This document shows, one piece after another, positions 38,901 to 50,400 of a stretch of 64,000 bases of DNA (the first letter of the stretch is position 1; every line of letters starts with the position of its first letter). The position numbers were made by a program, and so were the translations under genes. The notes under the pieces are model-generated. The model was not told where the DNA came from and ran no database searches. It was given only the letters and a program-made list of their open reading frames with translations. The stretch spans positions 13,205,834 through 13,269,833 of the forward strand of contig OU015523.1 in assembly GCA_907165065.1 (NCBI GenBank), written 5' to 3'. Source of the DNA: Caprimulgus europaeus (Eukaryota; Chordata; Aves; Caprimulgiformes; Caprimulgidae).

Positions 38901-39940
38901 GATACACAAATCCTAAGCTTGTTTTTCTTTTCTGCCTCTGGAGCTAATGCCTTTAACTCTCAAAGAGGAGACAGCTGGTTGTTAGCTTCAGCTTCTCTTG
39001 GTGCTTCTCTCATTTTCTTTTTAAGCGAGCTTGCATATTATTCTAGCTTAATTAGATCTTTCTGCAGATAAAATCCTTGGAAGGGGTCCACCCCCCTCCC
39101 CCCATTCTGCTAGGTTTCTTGCTTTCTACATTTCTTTCACATGTCCCTTCCCCAGTGAATATATCTGAATGTTACGTGGCGTTAATTAAGGTTCTCAACT
39201 GCAAATTCGTCTTTGCAAAGCTTGCCAGTGTGTACCAGAAACCCTGATTGATTGACAGGACACGAAGAACAATGGAGAAGCCTTAACAAGGCTTGGCAGA
39301 GCAATACAATCAGTGGAGAGCATGCAGAGGGGAAGAGCTTCACACAAGGACTTCAGGAAAATCTGTGCTCAGTGACTTTTATTTCCTTAATCAACGACAG
39401 GAAACAGTTTAGCTCACTGCAGCTGGTGATAAAGTAGCTCCCTCAAAGCCCACCACCAGATGAAATAACCACATGGCTTGAGGTAGAACAAGCTGTTCTG
39501 GAACATGCATTTGTATGGTTATTCAGGGAAGTCTTAAGAAACTGTGATTCTTCCCAGCAATGGCGTGGAGCTGGGAGATTTCGGTGTTGGACTCTGCAGC
39601 TGTGCCAGGACAAGGTGCTTGTGATGCTGGTGCAGAGGTTTCTGGATGGGAGATGGAGAGTCCCCTTCTAGTTGAGGTCCTGGCTCCACAGGCCAGCCAT
39701 CTGTTCTGCTGGAGGCCACAAGAAACAAAGTTGGGATTTACCTCAACTCACACAGGAGTTTCCCTTGCACATCAGGGAAAAAGCTCACCCCAGTGCTCTC
39801 CACCAGGCACCATCCATGGGGCTTGCCTGGCTCGCGTGCTGTGGTGGTCTCTGATACTGCCACATCTGAGCACCTCACAGCGTCCCTTGCATCTTTGCAG
39901 TCTCCTCATGTTCCCGAGGGGTTAAAAACTGCTGTAAGCC
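32971..39940. other. Intergenic, no gene recognised; possible conserved elements at 36840-37320
   Basis: A TCAAGGTCA (ERR-type) half-site lies at 33157-33165. Segment 35100-35700 is moderately G+C-rich without clear promoter features. Segment 36840-37320 is AT-rich with TAAT cores and an inverted TCATAATTTATGA (36854-36866). The perfect GRE-like palindrome is at 39485. Confidence 0.5.
39485..39505 (+). promoter_or_regulatory. Perfect palindromic glucocorticoid-type response element plus third half-site
   Basis: AGAACAAGCTGTTCT (39485-39499) is the ideal inverted repeat of AGAACA with a 3-bp spacer, recognised by the glucocorticoid, mineralocorticoid, androgen and progesterone receptors. GGAACA (39500-39505) follows directly as a third half-site. 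The motif lies about 16 kb upstream of the ATP1B1 start codon. Occupancy is inferred, not shown. Confidence 0.45.
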
Positions 39941-40045
39941 CTGCTTTACAGAAGAGAAGCAGAGGCACAGAGGTGTCACCTTCTCAGTTTCCCAAGCATC
40001 GATGAGAAATCCTGGGGCAGAACCAGGAACTGTAGCTGGGTTTCC
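39941..40045 (-). mobile_element. MIR-like SINE relic
   Basis: CTTTACAGAAGAGAAGCAGA, GGCACAGAGGTGTCACCTTC, TTTCCCAAG, GGGGCAGAACCAGGAACTGT and GGGTTTCCC follow the antisense MIR core order. It lies about 450 bp downstream of the perfect GRE-like palindrome at 39485. Confidence 0.5.
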
Positions 40046-41019
40046 CACTGATGTTCCCGAGGGAGTTACCTCAGGGGTTTCCTGCCCACGGGGACTCGTC
40101 TGTGGCCTGTAGCAGAGAGTAAGAGGGCACAGTGGTTCATGCAAAACGTTGAGGAATCCCAGTGGTCTGGGATCCGTTACATTTGGGAGCAGTAGCGTAA
40201 TGCAGCAGCATTAGAAACTCCTTTCCCTCCATCTATCACGCCTGGAGTGGCATTTACGCAGGCAGAGCTCAGTGCCAAGGGGTCACGTTACAGCACAATT
40301 CTCTGCTAACCGTGTTCCTGCATGTTTTCGCCTCACCTGTGTACGCAAGTCCAGTCCATGTTACAGCTCAGGGGACAAATTCCTTGCTAAAACAGAGTTT
40401 GACCTTATGTATACCAGCAGTAATGAGCACTCTTGCAGCAGGATTCCTAGGCATGTTTCTCTGAGCAGAGAGAACTGCTCATAGCAATGAAGAAGGCTGC
40501 TGAAATGAGGTGTGCACTGTAAACTTTAGTGGAGGATGATGTGCCAGTCTATAAAAGTTTGTGACATCCTTTTAGCCAACTGCATAATTATTATTTCCTG
40601 CCTATTTTACCACCTTCTCTCTGTCCTGTACTCGTCTCCTGAGTTGAGAAGCACAACAGATCGGGAAGTTTGGCCACCAGCAAAACCCTTGGGAGACCTG
40701 GAATCAGTATCTTTGCCTGCCACAGTCCATTGTGTCTGAGCTGGGTGAACCCCGTAGGGCATGTTTGCACCAGGAGAACTAAGTGCCTGAGAAGTTCTGC
40801 CTTCTCGTGGGCAACAGCTGGATAAATTAACCCAGGGAGAATGTGGCATGACTATGTTCCCATCGATTTAGATCTTGTCTCCTGAAGAAGTTGCCTGGGC
40901 TCCAGGGATGGCTCAGTTGCTTTTGAAGCAGTTGGTGAACCACTGCAGTTAACAACCCTTATAATTAATGTAGATTATCACCAACATAGAAGGTTTTTAA
41001 ATAGAAAATTATCATATTG
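40046..41019. other. Intergenic, nothing recognised
   Basis: Short unique stretch between the MIR-like relic and the old CR1/L3 fragment, with no visible signal. Confidence 0.55.
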
Positions 41020-41415
41020 CATCACTCTTAAACGTCCATCTAGCCTAGTATCCTCTCTTCACTGGTGGTTGGTAGCGGACGTTTAGAGAAAGCAGTGTGA
41101 GAAAGGCAAACATGTCATGGTATGCCATTCTCGGGTGTACTTGCCAGGCTGTGGGTTCCTGAAAGCTTTCTAAAATCTTGCTGCTTGGTACTGCTTAATA
41201 GATCTGTCCACAACTTTGTCAAATCATTTTTTAACTCTGTTTTTGGCATACACAGCACTCACGGCAGCAAGCTCCAGAATTTAACTATGCATTTGATGAA
41301 GCGTTTCCTTGTGTTAGCTTTGAATGTGCCACCTCATAACTCCATATTATGCTGTTTCTTCTGCATAATCCTGCCACGTGACAAAACTGCATGGAATTCT
41401 GTCTTCAGTCACCAA
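41020..41415 (-). mobile_element. Old CR1/L3-like LINE fragment, reverse orientation
   Basis: Read on the + strand, the sequence shows antisense hallmarks of ancient amniote CR1/L3 elements: a CCATCTAGCCTAGTATCCTC segment near the 3' end, then AGCTCCAGAATTTAACTATG followed by a GAAGCGTTTCCTTGTGTTAG segment and CTGCC-like coding remnants. It is strongly diverged and has no usable frame. Recognition is by memory of the consensus, so exact limits and subfamily are uncertain. Confidence 0.6.
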
Positions 41416-44400
41416 GAAACTTTTCAAGCTAGTGTCTGAGCTGTACTTGCATGCCCGCACAACTGTTGTGTTGTGTGTATGTGTCAAGGGGAGATTGCTA
41501 CTCACTTAAACAAGTTCATACCAGTGTAACTCTCAAATTCCGTTACAATAGCCTGAATAGGCGTGCTGTTGATTTAACTCTTCTCTCTTCTTGGCACTGA
41601 CAGCTTTGCCAATATAAAGCACTGATATATGAGTGTGAGCACGCTCATTCAGTGAGCAGGTACAGTCAAAAAAGCACGTCTTTCAGCCATAGCTTCGTTA
41701 TAAACACTTTACCAGCACTAGTGAGTTTTACCAGGGAGGTGTTTCTGCTGTGCAGATGGCACGTTGTCAAGGCTGTGCTCCATACCAGCCTGTAACCCAC
41801 AGGCAGAAAACAGGGCTTTGCTGCGAGAGTGACACCAGCACCAGCAAGGCAGCTCACCCCTTTGCTGTCCTGATCGGTACGTAGGCCAACAGAAGTCTTC
41901 TGTGATCCAGCCTTTGGGGCTAAACCAGCCTGAGAGGATGAAAAGCTTTCCCTCAAGTTGTTTGAAAGAAAAAGCACAAACACTCTTATAAGGTCCCTCC
42001 CTATACTAAGGAGTCTTCCCACCCAATAACTGCACTAATGACACGATGTTCACTGAAGGCCTGAGCCTGCGATTTGCATAAAGAGCTATGTCCCCAAGAC
42101 CATATCTGACAGTCTGATAAAAACCTTGTTTTTTCAGGAACCTTGAGTTTCTGTTAAAAGCAGTGAGAGAGATTGTGAGTTCTGCTCATTTGAAATTCAA
42201 GCCATTTACTCAGGAGTCTAAATATGGAGTTGAACTTTTATTTTATGATGTATTGGCCTTTGTCTTGGGCTGTTGTAAAGCAAACATGATAAGCTAACAA
42301 CTGGCATAAAATTTTCAGTTACTTTCTAAATGTTACAGCAGCAGAGAACAAAGTAAAATTACCAAAGGGTCAAAGGCATAGATTAGAAACATCATTAAGA
42401 AATGGTAAGCATTACAGATAAGTTTTAGTGTCTTTGTTTTATTACTTCCCTGTCTCAGTCAGGCCTGCAAACACACTGATTCATATTTAATTGAACAACA
42501 GCTTCATTGTGAAACCTGCCATTCTTAGCTCCAGTATAGAAAATATCCTTAAAAATACCGCCCCTGCTTTCTAACATTGTACAGACAAAAGAATTACAGC
42601 TCATCTGCCATAGGATATACACTACAAGTGGCATCACCTTCCTTCAGACTCATTTTCTCCTTCATAGGTGGTGTGACAAACAGCAGCCTGGGGACCTGCG
42701 TGTGCCTCTCTCTCTGCAGAAGGGCTGCCTTGTTGACAGCCTGCAGCAGGCTCTCTCCTCCCTGCCCCGCTCTCCCACTCTTCGTGCACCTCGTGTGTGT
42801 GCCTCAGTCACAACCAACATTCTCCAGGCCGGCGTCCCGCAGCTGCAGACCGGGGCAAAGCAGGTGATGCTGCGTGGAGGTACGTAAAGGTGACCTTCAC
42901 TTCAGGTTCCTGAAGCCCTGCCCATGCTCTGGGTTGTGCCCAAACAAAAACGCCTCCCGCTTCCCACAAAACAGCCCAAAATGAAGCACAGTCTGCTTCC
43001 TTTAGCCATGGGCTATTGTGTGCTGCAACATTCGCTGCATGTGATCAATCGTATGTGTTTGATTGCTCTCGTATGAATAAAAAAGGATGAGCTGGCTCAG
43101 AGCGTTTGGCCTACATTTCACTGTTTTGCTCATGAAGCTGAGCTGGATAGGAGAGTGAAAAAAACAGAGCTTGTGAAAGCCCTGGTGTCGACACAGTTAT
43201 GTCAATTTTTTGTTGGTGTTTTTTTTTCTGGATAACTAATTTCCTTTTGAGGATTGCAGTCCTTTGATGCTCTTAGTTGTGGCTTCCACTGCTGTACTGG
43301 CATGCCCCATCTCGAGTAGATCATGCAATGCAAAGATGAGAGGGTAGACGGTCCAGGTGGGCAGTGACTCAGGCTCTATGGTGCTGGCAGCTGCTCAGTC
43401 TGGGTAGCAGTCTGATGACCTTGGTGCAACTCCTAGGAGTGGTATGCATCTATCGCAAAGTCTAGGCTTGAGGAGGACGCATGAGAGGCTTCTGACCTGC
43501 CTCTAATTCAGGATTTTAAATCAGCAGGATACTGCAGCCATGTGCTCAGTGTTTGTTCACCTCAGCTGATTTCAATTCCAACATTCAGGGCAGAGTGCAG
43601 TGGAAGATGCAGTGGTTTGGAGGGGAGTGGATGGTCCTTCAGGTCAGACGTCAGATGCAAGCATATACACAGGATGCCCCACGCTAGATAATACGCCCCT
43701 TGATCTGCCTTAGACCATGTAAGACTTCACAGGTCTAGTGTCACCATAAAGTTAACCCACTAGAGAGATCTAAATTGACTTAACCAAGGCTAAAATTGAC
43801 AGTACAGTACAGATAAGCCCCTCATTTTTAAAGTTGGTTATTTACGTTAGATCAGCCTGTGTGAGTCACAGCGGCTGACCTGAACAGCTCATTCCACTAC
43901 CTGGGTAAGGATTTTTCTGGCTCTGTCATTTTTTGCCATTTTTAAACTCCTTATGCAGTCAAGACTAGTAGAAGGAGGCTGGAAATGTCTCTGGAACGGT
44001 GGCACCTTCCCTCTTGCTCTCAGTTTTAACCTTTATTCATTTTACTTTCAGCCAGAATTGCTGAATGCCCTTTCCTCCCAATCTGTGCACTAACGATTAT
44101 GAAAAGCTAATGAGAAAAGCTAAAACTCATTTGTTCAGAAAGAATAATTTCATCTCTCTCCTGTGGCAAATGAGAAAATGAGGCAAACGTAATGCATTTG
44201 TCACAGGCTCAGCTGAATATGCTGTTTGATGCAGCTTCATGTAAGGGTCCTGTAATAAAGGTCTGAGCACAAGTCCCTGACAGGTAATGACAACTCCAAG
44301 GTTGTTTCCACAGGGCTTGTCAGGGTGCTGTGGTTTTCCAGAGAGAGGAGTGGCAGCCTGAGGAACGGGCCAGGTCTGAGGGATCTTGGCATAGAGAGTG

Positions 44401-47400
44401 GGATGGGTGGGTATCTATGAACATTGCTAGAGAAGTTCAGGTCCACAGATCTCTGCCTAATGATTGCGCCCAGCTCTGCTGTGGACCCCACGAGCTTTGG
44501 CCAGATGGGTCTGTGAATCGGGGCGCCAAACAGACCGTAACTATCGTTTGACTTCTGGGTGTTGCGCCCACTTCTCTAGTAAACATCCGTCTAGTGCAAC
44601 CAAGGTCTTTTTGTCCTTAGTATGGTGTTAAGATCCAGCACTGGAAAACTTCTTATATGTATTCTGAGTGTTACTGATGATTCTAGAATGCTGAGACAGT
44701 GCAGCGTGGTAAGTCTAGTCCAGTAAGACTCAAATATTTGTGAGTGAGTTATCTACCCTGTAGAGGTTATTCTCCATTTTTCTGTCTTGCTGATTTTTAT
44801 GCTTTATTCCAATGTCTGTTTGAATCTCTCTGCACTGCCCACCCTCACATTGCCCTTGGGGTGGGAGAAGAGAAAAGGCTAAATTCATGGCTCACGTAGC
44901 TGCCTTGAGGCTGACCAGCAGGTTCTCCTTTTGGCTCCTGTGGAGTGCCTGAGGCTGGGACCACCTTGTATAGCTCACAGGCTTTGGTGTTCCTGCTCCA
45001 GCTTCACTGCTGACATGGTAAGGTAGACAAACAGAGCCACTCTATGTCCTCAAGAACCTAGATACAGCAGTGACAATAAGAGATGTATTTGAGGTTAGGA
45101 GAAATTTGCATTCATGCTGGTGTAATAATTTTAGACCCCTGGAAAGGAATGGGTTTTTCACCTCTTTTTTTTTTTTTTGAGCTGCTATAGACCAAAGCTG
45201 CATCCCCAAGAAAGCAATGACTATGAATTTGCACAGAAAGGTATATCTTTCAGAGGGGAAAATATTATAAAAACAGTAGTTTACTAAAAGGAAAATTGGT
45301 TTAAATGGAAAACACACATCCAACAAAATGCCTGGAACAATTTAACTGCAGCAAATACCTGACTTTATGCTTCAGTCAAAGATAAGCGATCAGGCTGGCT
45401 GAAGACGTAATGGAATGAAATTATACTGTCTGTGTTATGCTGGAAGGGCAGAATAAACGATGCCCAGACTTTGCAGTCTCAAAGGACTGTGGCATTTTCA
45501 TGCATTTTCTAAGCAGTGTTGCTTGCAGCCAGACAAGACACCTGCTAGCTGGCTCTTGCTGTCTTGCCTCTGCTGTTTGGGTCTGTTTGAAAGACTGATG
45601 TGGTAGGGGTAGAAAATGAGTGCAGTAAGGCTAGATGTGCAGAAAAGAAATCCAGCAGTGAGAGGAAGGTAGTGGAAAGAAAAGCTGCTTCCCTGTATAC
45701 TTGTGTATGTCTGGGCTCGCCTACTTCTGCTTTTGGCACTTGTTTTGGATGATCCTAAGCCAGTCCCTTCTCCTCTCTCTTGAAGGGCTTCTTTACAAGG
45801 GAAAATGAAGGAGAAAAGTCATCTAGTTGAACTAAAAGCATGAATTTCAAATAGGTAAATCAACTGCATTAAAGTGGACAATTTTAGTAAGAATTAGGGT
45901 GGGCTAAATAAAATGTACTCCAATTTGCTTTGGAGGTGAAGTATACTGCAGAGAATAAACATCTCTTTAAGTTAATATGCCCACATGGGGCTTTAATGTA
46001 ATTTAATTAAGTTTTTAGAAGTTTTGTTAGCGTACAAAGTTCATTCAAATTAGGTTTCCAGAGCAGCTCCATATAGGCAAACCCATAGTTTCTCCCACTG
46101 ATGAAATGAGGACCTTTCTAGCTTAGAAAAGCACTGCTGCTGGACTCAGTTCCTTAATACCTAGAAAGCACTTTGCTCTGTGGGAGGCATGAGAGAAGAT
46201 GTGCGTAGTCTCTGTCGTGAGTGCAGCAGACACAGGGTTTGGGCAGCTGCACGTGGCTCTGTGCGAGGCTCCCAGCTGCTAGCAAGCAAGGACAGTGCCA
46301 TCACCTGCATAGAGCCGTACCCAAGGTGGCAAAACACTGGTCCTGCTCGCTCTTCTGCCACCAGCTTCCCATGTACCACACTCTCCTACCTGCTAGCAAT
46401 GGGGCCATCACAATGTACGTGCTTTTCCTCTCAGTGTGCCTTGAAGCCGAGAGGGGAGACACAGGGGTTTGGAGGCCTGTTGTGAGCACCTGTTGTGGGT
46501 GACTTTCCTGTGCCATTTCATTATGGGAACTCAATGCAGCAGATTCCTGGAAACCTGATCCCTGAGATAATTGTGGAAGAACTAAAACAGCAGTATCTGT
46601 CCAGTGCTTCAGACTTTCAGTTCAGAGGCAGGTCAGAGCCCCCCTGACCTGGAACAAGGCTGTCAGTATAAAGATAGCTGCTCGCAGTCTCAGTGGGCCT
46701 AGGTGGAGGCAAAAGTGACATTAAGCAGCCACACCGCTTTCAGAGTCACATGAGACCTACTGACATGCATTTTCTAAGAGACTGATGACATTTAAAGCTC
46801 TTTGAGTAAACTATTTGCTTTCCATTTATAACAGGATGTTCATCTGGGTCATGGGAATGAAGCACACTGATCACCATCCCAATGACCAAACATTTGCCAT
46901 CTCAGACATGTTCTCCTGGAGAATAAAATGCACATCTTTATTGTTAAATTCCATCTCATCAGTAATGCTGGGACAGATTCTCTTACAAAGGTATCGGATT
47001 TAACAGAGCACCCATCTTACTAACCACACCAGCCTTTTTCCAGATGGCATTTTGAATACGGTATAGACCAGGGGCTTTGCTAACCAACCCATTATTCAAT
47101 TAATTAGCACTTATAAATTAACTATGTGCCTAGCAGAGTGTGTCTTTCCATATGGCAAGCCTCTTCTCACAGTGCAGCAAGGAAGGACTGTCAGTGGGTG
47201 ACCGTAGGTGACATGCAGGCCACCTCAGCCGGTCATCTCGACTGAAAAACGAGAGGCAATTCCCACGTGCTGGGAGGCTGCATCCAAAGGAGGAGCTCAG
47301 AGCTGACAATTCAGAGCTCTAACTCATATGTTATAGGCTAGTGTCTTGTTTGGTCATGGTGACGTGGGTGACTGCTGAAATGCCACTATGACAGTAAGAT

Positions 47401-50400
47401 GAACACGTAGCTAGGGACCTCGCTCATCAGATACACCAGCATGCGTCCCCTGAAGCCTATGGTCCGCTCATTACTGCACACCCCAAGGGAAGGCTGATCT
47501 GTGGGCCCCCTGAGGCTGGTGGTGACTTACACAGCGTAAGACCAGAGACAGCTTTAAACCATCTCGCTGAACCATGATGAAAAGCATCAGTGCAAAGCCT
47601 GCTAAGCCCAGTGCAGGCTGTAGCTGTTCACCTGGGTGGCTGTGGGACCTGCCCACACCTCGGTGCAGTTGCTGGTCTCTGAAGCTCACTCCGGTGAACC
47701 TGCGAGAGGTGCAGTCACACTGCTGAGCTGGAGGGTGAGGTGCCACATGCCAGATACAAACTGCTTCTCCGAAGTGAGACACAGATTAGGTTTTGCACTA
47801 CACCCAGTTTGCTTAGCTGTCAGTATACTCCCTGGTTTGGGAAATCCCAAGGCAGCAGGCTGCTGGCACCTGGGACGGCACGTTGGCCACTCTGTGTTTG
47901 CCCTGTCCTTAGGCACTTTTTCTAAATATTTGTCATGGACCACAGCTGGAGAAGACACACTGGATTAAATGGACCTTTGGTGTCCCAGGTGTAGCCAGTC
48001 TTTGGTTCTTACAATCAACAAGACTAGCTTGTAATAAAACTGGCTAGCTAAAGCCGTTTTGGTATTGCATGTTCATTTGTGAAGTGCTTTGAACAGCAGG
48101 TGATAGTAGCTAATCTTTGATTACCAGTAATGACTGCTTTTTGAAAAGGAAATATGGGTGGGGAGAAAAGGGAATTTCTGTTCAGCCCCTGATCCTGGTT
48201 GCCTGGTGAATACTTTTAACATGCAGAACAGATTTGCATGTTGGTATTTTGGGGAAGTTTCCCATGGAAAAAAAAGTGCAACTCAAAACTCTAGCTGACT
48301 TGGGGTGGGGGTGTCTTGTCACAATTAGATCCTCCAAGGGTTTGTGTTATTCAGCTGATGAATGGGGTTTAAATAACAGAAAAACAAAGGTATCGCCTTG
48401 TGTAAATAACAGCAACATCGCAGCAAGCGCCGTTATCCTCTGCCTGTCCTGTTGTTAGACCAGATGTGATGGAATGGTTTGCTCATGGTGTTCCCTTCCC
48501 TCTACCCGTAACTCGTGCTGCCTTATTCAGCCAGAACTGATGGTTTCTGAGAAACGCCTGATGGATCTGTGGGAACCAGTGACACAGGTGCCCAGCTCCC
48601 GTCATGCCTCTGCAGAACAGATCTGCTTTGATGCGGGTCTGGCACAAATGTTCATGTCAGGTGTATCTTGGCTATCTGGGCAGAAAGGCTGAACTGTGGA
48701 AAGTCAAAGCGGATTTTCCAAGGTGCACAAGCATCTAAAAATACAGACTGAGGACTATCCAGCTTTTCAAATCATCCACACGGTTCAGGTCCTCAACTCC
48801 TACTGATTATAGTGAGAAAGACTTTAGTGCTTTTTAAACTCCTGTTAGGTGTGTGTCTGCCTCCTTTGGCCTGTGTGAGAATGCATCTCAGGCTGTATGA
48901 GGTGCTGTGGTCCACGCAGGACTGGTTAAAAGAGAAAAGAGAATGTTAGACTCCCGTGTGGTTACCACAGCACTGAATTTACATCAGAGGGATGAGGGCA
49001 GACAGTCCCCATCACAGCTGCATGATGTCTTTTGTTATGATAACTGGATGTTGAAGACTAGAGAGAGATTCTTCAGTCAAAATGTGTTTGGTTTTTACGT
49101 GTATTGTGTTACTGTGTTGCAGGTGAGGGTGCAATGTTGATCATTGCAGGATTGCAGTGGAACCAGACAACACAAACTAAAGCAAAGACCACCAAGAAGC
49201 CCACAGTGGACAGCAGGCTTCCTGGTTAGCACAGTCATGTACCTTCAGTCGGTAAGAACTTTTAGTGTGGACAATGCTGGAGTGATCTTTAAAATTATCA
49301 CAGATATCTGTGAGTTGTTTTAGGGAAAGGACCTCCCATGAAGAGGAGAAAGGCCTCTGGCCAGCACTGTAAATCATGTAGCACCCCACTGTGGCCCTGA
49401 CTGAACAATTAAAAGATGTTTAGGAACAAGTCGAACCCTAACTTACCATTCCCATTGCCAGCTCCTGTGTGGTGCTGCTTAGATAAGTCTTGCCCTGATG
49501 GCTAAAGATAGAAATATTTTTCCACTCTGATTTTGTTTTTCTTTTTAAACTCTATTAGAGCAGGCCTCAAAATAGTTTTGGAGTTCATTTAGTTCTCGTT
49601 CTTCGACTTGGTTTCGTGCTGGACGTCCTAGACTGGCTGGCCCTGGAGACAGCAGGGCTCTAACTGGGGCAGCCTAGCAGGCTGGTGCCCAAATACACCC
49701 TGCCATCAGAAACCCCTTACAGACCATGGTTAGGAGCGAGTGGGGAGTGAAGCCTTGTGATCTTGCTGACAAGACAGACAACTATTGACATCCTGTTTGA
49801 ATGGTGCATGGTGCTGCTATATCCAGCAGGAGCCAAATGGGGACCATTTGGGTTGGAGCAGCAGGGGTTGAAGCCGAATCAGTCCCCCAGACGTGCAGCT
49901 GCTGGCGGCATTGGGAGCTCAGGTAGCTGCCTGAGCTCGGTGGCTGCGTACCAGGAAGCTGGCTGCTCCTCCAGTGAGGGCTCCAGGTGCCTGTTGTCCC
50001 AAAACATGCACTGTTCTTGCCAGCTTCATAGCTAGTTCCTGGGTAATGCTTCTTCCCTGTGAGGCGGTCACTTCCAGGTGTGCCAAGGAAAACAGGATGG
50101 ATTTTGTGCAAGAAAGTATTTTCATATTATTTTCAGTGAGGAGATGAGAGTCATTGTTCCTGCATCAGCCAAAAAGAGAAATTCTGCCTTTGCCTTCATC
50201 AGAACAGTGTTAATAGCTGGCAGGTCTCACTACTGGTGGCTGTGCTCATCCAGAGGAACTCTGTGCCATCCACCAGGAGTATTTATCCCAGTTACCAAAC
50301 ACCAGGCACACAGCATGGTGTCTCTATCACATCCCCCTTTGCTGTCTCCATCTGCCAACCAGTCCACCCCAGGAACCACCCACTGTCCTACATCTTAGTC

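Noticed and set aside
44160-44230. Possible additional MIR relic
   Set aside because: Only short scattered matches to the antisense core (AAATGAGAAAATGAGGCAAA, then TTTGTCACAGGCTCAGC). Too weak to call.
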